A stretch of 64,000 bases of DNA from Leuconostoc lactis KCTC 3528 = DSM 20202. GTDB taxonomy: Bacteria; Bacillota; Bacilli; Lactobacillales; Lactobacillaceae. Positions 8,384 through 16,737 of the stretch are shown in pieces. Under the pieces are notes generated by a model. The model ran no database searches. It was not told the origin of the DNA and saw nothing but the letters and a program-made list of their open reading frames with translations. The stretch spans positions 1 to 64,000 of the forward strand of contig NZ_BMWM01000004.1 in NCBI RefSeq assembly GCF_014651235.1, written 5' to 3'. Position 1 is the stretch's first letter. Every line of letters begins with the position of its first letter. A program made the translations under genes and the position numbers.

Positions 8384-9739
8384 TTAGTTGTCGGCTTGTT
8401 TTAAGCCAATTCCCGTCACAGCTGACAAAATCGACATCACCGGTGAGAGTAAAGCAAACAAAGTAAACGGTGCAAAGGCCAGTACGGGAACGCCCAGTGT
8501 TTGCGCCGCAAAACCACCGGCAACCCCCCAAGGGACCAAATAATTCATGACCGTCCCAGAGTCTTCAATCGTCCGCCCCAGCGCCAAAGGCGAGAGCTTA
8601 ACAGCTTTAAAGCTGTTCTTAAACAATTGACCGGGCAAAATTGTGGCGAGATACTGTTCGCCTACCAAAAAGTTTGCCCCAATCCCCGTGAACAGGGCGG
8701 CCAAAATAATGGCACGTTGGGTCTTGAGATGCGACACGATTGGTTGCATGACCGCATTTAAAATCCCTAAACCACTCAATAGGCCGCCAAGTCCCAAGGC
8801 CAACATAATCACCATGATCGTTGACATCATGGCAGCCATGCCACCGCGGTTGAGCAAGGCCATCAATGTTGGATTAGTACTAGTTGTTTTAAAGCCATTG
8901 ACCACCAAATCTGCCAACGCTGGCACATTATGTTGCCATAAAAAGGCAGCACTTGTGACTAAAATATTGAGCATCAACGCCGGAATGGCGGGTACTTTAT
9001 ACCAAGCCGTAATCACGAGCAATCCCAAAGGGACAAGCGCCCACCATGTTGGTTGTAGCAAGGGTAGTAAGGCGGCAATCTTTTGGGTCGCCTGTGCATC
9101 TGCTCGATACCCCGCACTCAAGACCACACTCACGATAAACGTCACGCCCCAAGCCGGCAAAGTCGTCCACATCAAATTTTTAATGTGGGCAAAAAGATCC
9201 GTCCCTGAAATGGCACTGGCCAAATTCGTTGATTCTGACAAAGGTGAACTCTTATCACCAAAAATTGCACCCGATAAGACAATTCCCGCCACAATCGCTG
9301 GATTCATCCCCATCAACGTCCCTACACCCATCAACGAGACACCAACCGTCGATAAGGTTGTAAAGGCACTCCCAATCAAAGCACCCACCAGCGAGGTCGT
9401 CACAAACGCCGTTGGCAAGAAAAACGCCGGCGTTAAAATTTTAAAGCCCGCCCAAATCATCGTAGGAATCACGCCAGTTGCCAACCACAACGCAATTAAT
9501 GCCCCAATCAATAAGAAAAGGAATAATGGTGTCAGTCCTGATTCAATCCCTTTCACCAGTTCACGTTGACTCGTTGCCCATGACACGCCACGCAAGCGTG
9601 CCACAACCATGATTAAACCAATCACGGCTAAAATTGGGGCAATCGGCATGAGGCCAAAGCCAATCACACCAATCGCCAAAATAGCCACCGTTCCTAATAA
9701 CAAAAAAGCTGACAACTTGGTACTGAGTTGTTTTGCCAT
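8384..9739 (-). CDS. nhaC: NhaC-family antiporter under T-box control
   Basis: This membrane protein of 451 residues has about 11-12 helices and NhaC-superfamily features such as GAIFGDKSSPLSESTNLAS near residue 195, with the acidic and polar residues expected for ion coupling. The ATG at 9739-9737 follows AGGAG by seven bases; the longer frame runs back into the leader RNA. The gene lies directly behind a T-box leader, so its expression responds to an uncharged tRNA. NhaC-type proteins under amino-acid riboswitches are generally read as amino-acid transporters (LysW and MetT are precedents). This one is therefore more likely an amino-acid porter or exchanger than a plain Na+/H+ antiporter. 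The substrate is unproven. Confidence 0.8.
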   Translation of the reverse strand: MAKQLSTKLSAFLLLGTVAILAIGVIGFGLMPIAPILAVIGLIMVVARLRGVSWATSQRELVKGIESGLTPLFLFLLIGALIALWLATGVIPTMIWAGFKILTPAFFLPTAFVTTSLVGALIGSAFTTLSTVGVSLMGVGTLMGMNPAIVAGIVLSGAIFGDKSSPLSESTNLASAISGTDLFAHIKNLMWTTLPAWGVTFIVSVVLSAGYRADAQATQKIAALLPLLQPTWWALVPLGLLVITAWYKVPAIPALMLNILVTSAAFLWQHNVPALADLVVNGFKTTSTNPTLMALLNRGGMAAMMSTIMVIMLALGLGGLLSGLGILNAVMQPIVSHLKTQRAIILAALFTGIGANFLVGEQYLATILPGQLFKNSFKAVKLSPLALGRTIEDSGTVMNYLVPWGVAGGFAAQTLGVPVLAFAPFTLFALLSPVMSILSAVTGIGLKQADN

Positions 9740-9783
9740 ATTTTTTCTCCTGTCGCCATCAGTTCCCTGATGTTTTTTTGCAA

Positions 9784-10000
9784 TAAAAAAAGTCCCTGCT
9801 GTCACTTTGACAGAAGGGACGAATCGACAATTAAAAATCCGTGGTACCACCCAGCTTACACGTTAAAAAACGCATCACTTTGGCATTTGATAACATGGTG
9901 CTGCCGCGCTTAAATCGATAGCTGTATTTCGGATAGTAACACCTGTGCAGTTTTCACCAACCACTGCTTCTCTTCACGCCGAATGTTTATCCTACTCAAA
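9784..10000 (-). promoter_or_regulatory. T-box riboswitch leader of nhaC
   Basis: Read leftward, the leader contains the T-box core GGGTGGTACCACGGA (9852-9838). A terminator follows, with stem GTCCCT-TCTGTCA pairing with TGACAG-CAGGGAC and then a T run (9820-9785). A compact stem I lies upstream, closed by GGATA/TATCC (9991-9987 region and about 9935), with an apical GCAGT/ACTGC arm. Uncharged tRNA should stabilise the antiterminator. The specifier could not be fixed: UAC and ACU are both possible next to the closing helix. Confidence 0.88.
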
Positions 10001-10024
10001 TAAGTGCTAATTTCAAGTAGTCTT

Positions 10025-10053
10025 AGTTTACTATGCCTTGCGTAGGCTGTCAA
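10025..10053 (-). promoter_or_regulatory. Promoter of the T-box/nhaC transcript
   Basis: Read leftward: TTGACA (10053-10048), exactly 17 bases, then TAAACT (10030-10025). Transcription would start about 20 bases before stem I of the leader. Confidence 0.75.
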
Positions 10054-10385
10054 CATGGTGATGCTTTATTAAACGACACGCTAACGTATGAATTCAGAGA
10101 TAACTGACGTTTTTTATCAAAATATGCATATTTATACTATTTTTCACGACTTATACCATGACAGATCTTTTTCTTCTTCATATTCCCAAAATTTTATTTC
10201 GATTATATTTTTATTTAAATTTTTAACTGTAATATTTAAGACATAGCCAACCTAACCAACTGGCTATATCTCCTCTTCTCTTTATTAATAAGCGTAACGC
10301 TAACATAAAAAGGCTTTTTGACTTCCTCCCGAGACATTAGCCTTTTTATTTTGCATAATGCTAACCCTACTTTAAATCTGAACAC
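10054..10385. other. AT-rich stretch without a convincing gene
   Basis: About 330 bases, lower in GC than the surroundings. On the minus strand 10251-10144 is an open frame of 35 codons with protein-like composition (…EIKFWEYEEEKDLSWYKS) but no start codon and a TAG just before it. This may be the tail of a decayed gene. Hairpins are visible at 10245-10267 (ATAGCCA/TGGCTAT) and about 10307-10346 (AAAAAGGCT/AGCCTTTTT). Confidence 0.4.
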
Positions 10386-10428
10386 AAAAAAGACAACCTC
10401 GATTAATTTAATCAAGGTTGTCTTTTTT
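10386..10428 (-). terminator. Terminator of the LacI-regulator operon
   Basis: AAAAAAGACAACCTCGATT pairs with AATCAAGGTTGTCTTTTTT (one mismatch) right after the regulator's stop codon, closing the leftward transporter-esterase-regulator transcript. Confidence 0.8.
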
Positions 10429-10434
10429 ACTGTA

Positions 10435-11418
10435 TTATTTCGTTGTCGTCCCGCGATGAAAAGTGACCGGGAACATATATTGTCGCTCTTGCGAGCGTTC
10501 TGGCTGGTCAATTTTAGTGAGCAGCACATCAACTAACGTCTTGGCCAAATCGGCAATTGGTTGCACCACTGTTGATAGTTCTGGAAAACTTTGTAAAACA
10601 AATGTACTACCATCATACCCGATGACTTGGACATCTTGTGGCACACGTAAGGCCATCGTGCGCAATACTTCAAGCACTAACAACGCCGTCGCGTCATCGG
10701 TAGCCATGATGCCATCTGGCTGCTGTTCGGTAATGGCTTGATGCATTAACATTTTCCGGAAATTTACCGTGGCATCACTAGGCAGCACTTGGACGACTGG
10801 CGTCAGGCCCTGTTTTTGACTTGCGACCATGAACCCATTGGTACGATCAACCGTTGGGTTAATATCGTGCATTTCACCCGAAAAGACAAGCAACCGCTTA
10901 GCGCCGCCTGCAATCAGGTTTTGGGCGGCCATTTGACCGCCAGAGAAGTTATCCGAACTGATGGTCGGAATTTTCGGTCCAAAGTACCGGTCAAGTGACA
11001 CCACTGGCAAATTCAAATCGTGATAGGCATCAATAATCATATTATGCGACGCCGTAATCAAGCCATCCACCTGATTTGATTGGAGCATACTGATGTGGGC
11101 ACGCTCTTTTTCAGGATTATCGGAACTGTTAGCAATAATCACTTTATAAGACCGTTCAAATAACTCAGCCTCGATTTTTTCCAATAATTCGGCATTAAAT
11201 GGGTTTTGTGTATTCGTTAAAATGACCCCAATAAGCTTCGTTTTTTTCCCTGAAAGTGACCGCGCCACTGAATTTGGCTGATAATTTAATGCCTGCATCG
11301 CCGCATAAATGCGCGCTTCTGTTTGTTCGGAAAAATAACCACGCTTGTTAATCACACGTGACACTGTTGTCAGAGAAACGCCAGCGCGTTCTGCCACATC
11401 TTTTAACGTATAACCCAA
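10435..11418 (-). CDS. LacI-family repressor
   Basis: About 327 residues from a TTG start at 11418-11416, eight bases after GAGGG. This gives MGYTLKDVAERAGVSLTTVS, the standard LacI-family HTH at the extreme N terminus; the longer frame is non-typical sequence. The hinge-helix region is NSVARSLSGKKTKLIGVIL, followed by a periplasmic-binding-protein-like effector domain. It is the last gene of a leftward unit with a GPH transporter and a cinnamoyl-esterase-like hydrolase, so it probably senses an imported plant glycoside or released sugar. The cre-like site at 13618-13631, just downstream of the operon's promoter, also resembles a LacI-type operator and may be its target. Confidence 0.85.
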   Translation of the reverse strand: MGYTLKDVAERAGVSLTTVSRVINKRGYFSEQTEARIYAAMQALNYQPNSVARSLSGKKTKLIGVILTNTQNPFNAELLEKIEAELFERSYKVIIANSSDNPEKERAHISMLQSNQVDGLITASHNMIIDAYHDLNLPVVSLDRYFGPKIPTISSDNFSGGQMAAQNLIAGGAKRLLVFSGEMHDINPTVDRTNGFMVASQKQGLTPVVQVLPSDATVNFRKMLMHQAITEQQPDGIMATDDATALLVLEVLRTMALRVPQDVQVIGYDGSTFVLQSFPELSTVVQPIADLAKTLVDVLLTKIDQPERSQERQYMFPVTFHRGTTTK

Positions 11419-11449
11419 TTTATCTACCCTCAGTTCAATTGACTCTTTT

Positions 11450-12226
11450 CTATTTATATAGTTTATCAAAGAATGCCAAGGTTGCGTTAAATAATGATTC
11501 CCGAGTTGGCACATCCCCCCAACTGTGATCAACTCCTGGTACCACTGTTAAGTCAACGGATTGTTGATAAGTGTCAACGTACTTTTGCGCATATCTCACT
11601 GGGGCAATCGTGTCCGACGCCCCATGGATGATCTTAACCGGCCCAAGATATTGTTTGGCAGTTGGGTATATGTCAATCGTCTTCACACCCTCAAAGAATT
11701 GTGGGCCTAACTTCATCGAATTAAAATCAAAATAACCATCTTCAGCAACTGTTGCAATAGACTTACCTTGCAAAGTTTGATTTTCCAAAATCTCATCTTG
11801 GAAAACAGCAGCCGGTGACCAAAGACACAAGCCCATCACAGCATCACCGACCAGTCCAGCAACCATACTAGCCGCAGCACTGCCTAGACTCATCCCCAGC
11901 AACGCTACACGTGTCTCATCCACAAAATCCAACGTCTTCACAAACGCCACTAGTTGTGTGCCTTCATACACTTCATTACTAAACGTGAAGTCGATGAAAT
12001 CGCCATCACTTTCACCATGACCAGAGAAATCAAAGGCATTTGCGGCGATGCCACGCTGTGCGAGTTGGCGACTAATTTGGACAAACGAACAAAAGTATTC
12101 ATCCCGTACTGCCCCAAAGCCATGAAACAACAGTACAGTGGGCACTGGACCGGCAACGTCCTCTGGCACATAGGCCGTCCCCCGCAAAGTTAACCCATTA
12201 ATGGTGGTGTTGACATACTTAATCAT
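11450..12226 (-). CDS. Alpha/beta hydrolase, cinnamoyl (feruloyl) esterase-like
   Basis: The 258-residue serine hydrolase resembles the cinnamoyl esterases of lactobacilli (Lj0536 type), which release ferulic and related acids from plant esters. Visible elements are HGFGAVRDE (oxyanion loop, about 34), the nucleophile elbow GMSLG (about 110), the acid in HGASDTIAP (about 205) and the His in GVDHSW (about 235). There is no signal peptide. Its ATG overlaps the stop of the upstream GPH transporter as ATGA, so the two are translationally coupled. That pairing suggests it de-esterifies the transporter's cargo in the cytoplasm. Activity on feruloyl esters is inferred. Confidence 0.72.
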   Translation of the reverse strand: MIKYVNTTINGLTLRGTAYVPEDVAGPVPTVLLFHGFGAVRDEYFCSFVQISRQLAQRGIAANAFDFSGHGESDGDFIDFTFSNEVYEGTQLVAFVKTLDFVDETRVALLGMSLGSAAASMVAGLVGDAVMGLCLWSPAAVFQDEILENQTLQGKSIATVAEDGYFDFNSMKLGPQFFEGVKTIDIYPTAKQYLGPVKIIHGASDTIAPVRYAQKYVDTYQQSVDLTVVPGVDHSWGDVPTRESLFNATLAFFDKLYK

Positions 12227-13590
12227 GAATTCATGACTCCTTCGTTCATTTCATCTTGGCGTTTCGCCTGCAAATCGGCGTGCATCTTGGCACTGAGTTT
12301 ATCCAAACCATAGAACATAATACTGATGATACAAATAGCATCAATCAAAGCTGGGCCATAAACAAAGCAGACATTAATGCCCATGATACCTGAAGCTGTC
12401 TGGGTCATATTGGGGACAAAATGGAAATTTGCCAAAATGTCACTATTGATCACACCAGCCAGCCCGGCCCCAATACTAGCCCCAATGGCCGAAACGGAGG
12501 TCAATAATCCTTGCGCACGAACACCAAAGCGCCATTCGCCATAGTCAACTGTTTCAGCAGTCACCACAAATATCAAACTCTGCGCCGCACCGAGACCAAA
12601 GGCCGAAACGGCAACACCTAGTAGTGCCACCCCCATGGTCGCTTGTTGGGCCGCAATATATAAGACACCCTGCCCAATAATGGCAACACCTAAATTCCCA
12701 ACCACAACGGTGCGCATTTGAAAATGTCGAATCAAAAACGGAATCGTAATGGCACCCACAATCATTGCCAGCGCGCTCAGTAAATTAGCAATCGCTGACA
12801 TCCCCTCATTGTGCAACACATACTTAAAGAAGTAAACCGTTGAAGAATTTTTGACCACCACACCAATGAAGATAATGATATTGGTGATAATAATGGTCCA
12901 CCACGGACCGTTAGGGAGTAGCGCCTTAATACTATCATGCAATGGGACCGGCTTTTCTTGTGCAGGCGTCACGTTTTCGCGCACATTGGTAAACGTGAAC
13001 ACTTCAGCCATGACGAGAATCACCGCAAAGATGCCCATTGCAATGGTAAACCCTTTCGGGCTATTGAGACCACCAAACAGCGATACTAGCGGTAAAATCG
13101 CTAATCCTGAAATCAAGCCACCGAATTGCCCCAGTACGTTACGGAACATATTGGCTGAGGCACGCTCATTGGCATCCCCTGATAGACTGGGCAAAATGGC
13201 GTTAATTGCCGTGCCTAAGCCAGCAAAGCAGATGGTGAAAATAGCATATGTGGCATAAGCTAACGGCAATCGCGCATGTGCTGGGAAAAACGCAATGGAG
13301 AACAGCAACACGGCTGACACGGCGTACGGCACTGCCATCCATAAGAACCACGGCCGAACTTTACCAAAACGGGTTTGTGTCTTATCCACTAAGATACCAA
13401 AGATGGGACCGGCAAAGGCGTCAAAAATCCAAACCACCAAAAATAAAATGCCGGTTGGCGCTAAGCTAATACTGGCGACATCCGTATAGTAAAACATCAG
13501 GTAGTTTGTCGCTGCGACAAACACCAAGTTATTACCAAAGTCACTCATACCATAAGCAACTTTGTTTGCGACGGTTAATTTCTGTTCCAT
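12223..13590 (-). CDS. GPH-family glycoside/cation symporter
   Basis: A 455-residue, roughly 12-helix transporter with the GPH N terminus (KVAYGMSDFGNNLVFVAATN) and the loop DKTQTRFGKVRPW near residue 75. It is a distant paralog of the xynP-like gene at 3391. The ATG at 13590-13588 lies behind GAGGAGG; the longer TTG start reads through this RBS. It is the first gene of a leftward operon with the esterase and LacI regulator, under a consensus promoter (13675-13647) and a cre/operator site. The substrate is probably an acylated or aryl oligosaccharide, judged only from the esterases around it. Confidence 0.8.
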   Translation of the reverse strand: MEQKLTVANKVAYGMSDFGNNLVFVAATNYLMFYYTDVASISLAPTGILFLVVWIFDAFAGPIFGILVDKTQTRFGKVRPWFLWMAVPYAVSAVLLFSIAFFPAHARLPLAYATYAIFTICFAGLGTAINAILPSLSGDANERASANMFRNVLGQFGGLISGLAILPLVSLFGGLNSPKGFTIAMGIFAVILVMAEVFTFTNVRENVTPAQEKPVPLHDSIKALLPNGPWWTIIITNIIIFIGVVVKNSSTVYFFKYVLHNEGMSAIANLLSALAMIVGAITIPFLIRHFQMRTVVVGNLGVAIIGQGVLYIAAQQATMGVALLGVAVSAFGLGAAQSLIFVVTAETVDYGEWRFGVRAQGLLTSVSAIGASIGAGLAGVINSDILANFHFVPNMTQTASGIMGINVCFVYGPALIDAICIISIMFYGLDKLSAKMHADLQAKRQDEMNEGVMNS

Positions 13591-13617
13591 TTGAGTATCC
13601 TCCTCAATCAAGGCCAG

Positions 13618-13631
13618 CGAAAACGCTTACA
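13618..13631. promoter_or_regulatory. cre-like / LacI-type operator
   Basis: CGAAAACGCTTACA (reverse TGTAAGCGTTTTCG) is a cre with one mismatch and also the shape of a LacI-family operator. It lies about 16 bases after the -10 of the leftward promoter, ideal for roadblock repression by CcpA or by the LacI regulator of this operon. Confidence 0.6.
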
Positions 13632-13646
13632 TTTTTAACCACCCTT

Positions 13647-13675
13647 ATTATAATCGCGATATTTTGTTATGTCAA
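13647..13675 (-). promoter_or_regulatory. Consensus promoter of the GPH-esterase-LacI operon
   Basis: Read leftward: TTGACA, 17 bases, TATAAT, a perfect sigma-A consensus. Such a strong core normally needs a repressor, in line with the operator just downstream. Confidence 0.8.
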
Positions 13676-13758
13676 TCGTACGCCATAAATATGACATCAG
13701 TCAGTTATTGTTTCCATTACAACAGCTGAAAACAACTTATGAACAATGTGGTTTGCGC

Positions 13759-13787
13759 TTGACACATCAGCACAACGCGTTTACTAT
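13759..13787 (+). promoter_or_regulatory. Promoter of the three-esterase unit
   Basis: TTGACA (13759-13764), 17 bases, TACTAT (13782-13787). Its position rules out upstream starts for the first esterase and supports the TTG at 13840. Confidence 0.75.
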
Positions 13788-13839
13788 GAAGTCGTATTAT
13801 AATTGCGATAAACTTAACGATGATTTGGAGGTCAGTCAA

Positions 13840-14799
13840 TTGTCTACCCAACCACAGTATCTTGCGCCATTTTCAGTGCGTGATTTTCCTGAAGATCAGA
13901 CGCTTATCCCCGGGGCCACACGCTTAATCGGTGATGACACACCCAAAATGCCTATGTGTTTCACAAATATCGTCTATGACGATCGGCAACCTGGTTTGGT
14001 GCTGGATTTGCTTGTCCCACCGGTCTATATCCCAGAAACTGGTGTCAATGATCAGCGGCAGTTCCCCTTAATTATCTGGATTCAAGGCTCGGCCTTTGCC
14101 ACCCAAGAAATCGGCCTGCACTTACCTCACTTGGTCGACATTGCCCAACAAGGTTATGTTGTGGCCGCTGTGGCATATCAAGGCAGTGACAAAGGCGGGA
14201 CTTTCCCGTCCACGATTCAAGATGTGAATGCCGCCATTGATTTTCTTGTGGCGCACGCCAAAGACTACCATATTGATCCCGACCAACTAGTACTTTGGGG
14301 TGAATCCTCTGGGGCTTACACCGCCATTATGACGGCAGCGACTCAAAACGAAGCGGCCTTTTTTAAAACAACACCAAAAAATCGCACCTTTAATGCCGTG
14401 ATTGACTTTTACGGCCCAACGACCTTACAAGATCTGGATTTGGCACCATCTATTCAGGAACATCGTTCCGCTGACAGCTGGGCGGGCGCCTATTTTGGCC
14501 ATCAAGCCATCGACCCGACCGCTGATATCATGCAACAAGCTGATCCGGTCACACATCTGCACGCTGGCCTGCCACCATTTTTAATTTTCCATGGCACGTT
14601 AGATATGATTGTCCCCTTTCAACAGAGTGTCCTCCTCAAAAAGGCACTTGATGCCGTGAATGTGCCGAATCAATTTGTCACCATGAAGGGCAGCAACCAC
14701 GGGACCGATGCCTTTTGGTCGCCGGCAGCCAAAGCGATTGTCTTGGCATTTTTAGCTGATTACACCAAAAAAGCACCTACATTACCCGTCATCGTTTAA
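13840..14799 (+). CDS. Alpha/beta hydrolase (esterase/lipase, BD-FAE/HSL-like)
   Basis: 319 residues from a TTG start, eight bases after TTGGAGG and downstream of a good promoter; the longer ATG frame would begin upstream of the promoter. The nucleophile is in GESSGAY (about 165), the acid in HGTLDMIVP (about 260) and the His in GSNHGTDAF (about 290). The usual HGGG oxyanion motif reads WIQGSAF, an unusual variant. It is the first of three consecutive hydrolase genes divergent from the GPH-esterase operon. A likely role is removing acetyl or acyl groups from plant oligosaccharides; the precise substrate is unknown. Confidence 0.72.
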   Translation: MSTQPQYLAPFSVRDFPEDQTLIPGATRLIGDDTPKMPMCFTNIVYDDRQPGLVLDLLVPPVYIPETGVNDQRQFPLIIWIQGSAFATQEIGLHLPHLVDIAQQGYVVAAVAYQGSDKGGTFPSTIQDVNAAIDFLVAHAKDYHIDPDQLVLWGESSGAYTAIMTAATQNEAAFFKTTPKNRTFNAVIDFYGPTTLQDLDLAPSIQEHRSADSWAGAYFGHQAIDPTADIMQQADPVTHLHAGLPPFLIFHGTLDMIVPFQQSVLLKKALDAVNVPNQFVTMKGSNHGTDAFWSPAAKAIVLAFLADYTKKAPTLPVIV

Positions 14800-14828
14800 G
14801 TTTAATCACACACAATTTGGAGAAAATT

Positions 14829-15614
14829 ATGGCTTTTATGACCCTGCATTACTTCTCAAATACGCTCAATAAAATGACCGAAGTCAACATCATCGTACCG
14901 GAAAAACGCGAGACTGATGGCACGGTCGCTTATGACCAACTGCATGCTCAACCGCTAAAAACCGTCTGGTTACTGCACGGTCTATCTGGCGATGCAACCG
15001 ATTGGTACCGCATGACCGGCTTAGAGCGTTATGCCACGGCCAGTGGCTACGCGGTGGTCATGCCGAATGCCGATCGCAGTTTTTACAATAATATGGCCCA
15101 CGGCCAGCGCTACTGGGACTTTATCACGCAGGAATTACCCCAACGATTACGCGCCCTACTCCCACTGAGTAGCGCTCGTGAAGACAATGTCGTCATGGGG
15201 AATTCGATGGGCGGTTATGGCGCATTAAAATGGGGGCTGAACCAACCACAACATTTTAGCCGGATTGTGGCCTTATCTGCGGTGGTCGATTTAGCAGATT
15301 TCTACGAAAAACGTGCTATCTTTGCCATGCCTGATTTTAATTTGGTCTTTGACGGGCAAGATATCCACGCCAAACCGTTATCTTTGAGCGCAACATTGGC
15401 ACAATATGATGTCACTAAATGGCCCTTAGATATCTACACGGCTTGCGGTGAACAAGATCCCCTTTATGCGCCTAATCTTACTTTCAGTCACCAACTACAA
15501 GCGACATTCGGCGCTCACTACACTTGGACAAGTTTACCTGGTGATCATGATTGGGATTTCTGGGATCAACAACTCGCAGCCGCATTTACCTGGCTCACTG
15601 CTACGGAAGGATAA
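14829..15614 (+). CDS. Esterase, EstA/esterase-D-like
   Basis: 261 residues from the ATG at 14829, directly behind TTGGAG; the 4-codon-longer TTG form would use the RBS as coding sequence. Features of the S-formylglutathione-hydrolase/tributyrin esterase group are WLLHGLSGDATDWYR (about 52), the elbow GNSMGGYGALKWG (about 125), the acid in CGEQDPLY (about 208) and the His in GDHDWDFWD (about 240). Lactococcal EstA of this group acts on short-chain acyl esters. It starts 29 bases after the first esterase and is co-directional with the third, so the three form one transcript. Confidence 0.8.
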   Translation: MAFMTLHYFSNTLNKMTEVNIIVPEKRETDGTVAYDQLHAQPLKTVWLLHGLSGDATDWYRMTGLERYATASGYAVVMPNADRSFYNNMAHGQRYWDFITQELPQRLRALLPLSSAREDNVVMGNSMGGYGALKWGLNQPQHFSRIVALSAVVDLADFYEKRAIFAMPDFNLVFDGQDIHAKPLSLSATLAQYDVTKWPLDIYTACGEQDPLYAPNLTFSHQLQATFGAHYTWTSLPGDHDWDFWDQQLAAAFTWLTATEG

Positions 15615-15621
15615 TGATACG

Positions 15622-16500
15622 ATGACACAAGATGATTTGCTTGCCCAAGCCCAAGTTTTACGCAAACGCAGCGAGGCCTATGATGTGCCTTTGCCCGAAT
15701 CACGCCAGACCGGCCTGCATCAATCAACGCTCACCATTGACGTCGCTGACCAAGCGCCTGTCAAACTGTATATTTATGCACCGAGTTACTTACCCAGTCA
15801 AGGGGTCATTTTAAACTTCCGCGGCTCTGGCTTTATGTATCCTTGGACACAAGGAGATTTTGCCTTTACCAAATCGTTGGTCTTTGCCACCAATTACACC
15901 GTGGTTGATGTCGACTATCCGGTTGGGCCTGAACACCCCTTCCCAGCAGCGATTGACGCGGCATTTGGTGCCTACGTCTATGTGTTGGAGCATTTCAGTA
16001 GTTTTGCCCCACTTGGTCATCCTTTGATTGTGATGGGACATAGCGCAGGCGGTAATTTAGCCGTTACAACCCAACTGCAAGCCAAAGCCCATGGCTTGAA
16101 ATTAGCCGATAAGCTGATGCTTGATTTTCCGGTACTTGATTTAGATACGGATCCTGAAGATAAAAATTATCCCGATGGCCAAGGTATCGCCATTGATGAA
16201 TCCCGTCTTCTGAATCAGTTTTATCTACAGGATGATACCGGCAAAACGCGGCACAATCCGCTCGTGTCGCCCATTGTTGCGACCAAAGAGGAACTCATGG
16301 GCTTTCCACCAACCATTATCCACACGGCCGAATTTGATAGCCTACGCGATGAAGCGGAAAACTTTGCCCAACATCTCGTGGCTGCTTATGTTCGCGTCAC
16401 CGTTGCGCGTTATCCAGCATCCTACCACGGATTTACCGTGGTGAAAACACCCATCGGTGAACAATCCTTTGCCGATTTTGTACATGATTTGCTCGCCTAA
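15622..16500 (+). CDS. Alpha/beta hydrolase (acetyl-esterase-like)
   Basis: 292 residues from the ATG at 15622; a longer open frame runs back inside the preceding esterase and is not credible. The nucleophile is GHSAGGNLAV (about 137), the acid is in TAEFDSLRDEAENF (about 240) and the His in YPASYHGFTV (about 270). NFRGSGF replaces the HGGG oxyanion motif. It starts seven bases after the previous stop, so it is tightly coupled. It is the third esterase of the cluster and is followed by a strong terminator. Confidence 0.75.
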   Translation: MTQDDLLAQAQVLRKRSEAYDVPLPESRQTGLHQSTLTIDVADQAPVKLYIYAPSYLPSQGVILNFRGSGFMYPWTQGDFAFTKSLVFATNYTVVDVDYPVGPEHPFPAAIDAAFGAYVYVLEHFSSFAPLGHPLIVMGHSAGGNLAVTTQLQAKAHGLKLADKLMLDFPVLDLDTDPEDKNYPDGQGIAIDESRLLNQFYLQDDTGKTRHNPLVSPIVATKEELMGFPPTIIHTAEFDSLRDEAENFAQHLVAAYVRVTVARYPASYHGFTVVKTPIGEQSFADFVHDLLA

Positions 16501-16507
16501 CCCACGA

Positions 16508-16540
16508 TAAAACGCTTCTGGCAATGCCAGAAGCGTTTTA
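16508..16540 (+). terminator. Terminator of the esterase operon
   Basis: TAAAACGCTTCTGGCA and TGCCAGAAGCGTTTTA are perfectly complementary 16-base arms with a 1-base centre. The region from here to zwf (16541-16737) has no gene. Confidence 0.85.
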
Positions 16541-16737
16541 TTTAATGCTGCGACTGAACACGAACCAATTTGGCATATCGTGGTGTGTCGATTAACCTTT
16601 TCCGTACCACATATCAACTCGTTGCAACGTCTGAAATGATGCATCACGCAATGAATCTGTTTGTGAAATAGGTACTTTTCACCCCGTTTTGCGTTATAAT
16701 GGTAGATGAATTTAATTATAATATTAAGGGGAACATC

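Noticed and set aside
8643-9569. 308-codon ORF on the plus strand
   Set aside because: Lies wholly opposite nhaC, has no RBS and no recognisable domain; long antisense frames are common opposite membrane-protein genes.
10144-10251. Open frame of 35 codons with protein-like composition
   Set aside because: No start codon and a stop immediately before it; kept only as a possible relic in the gap description.
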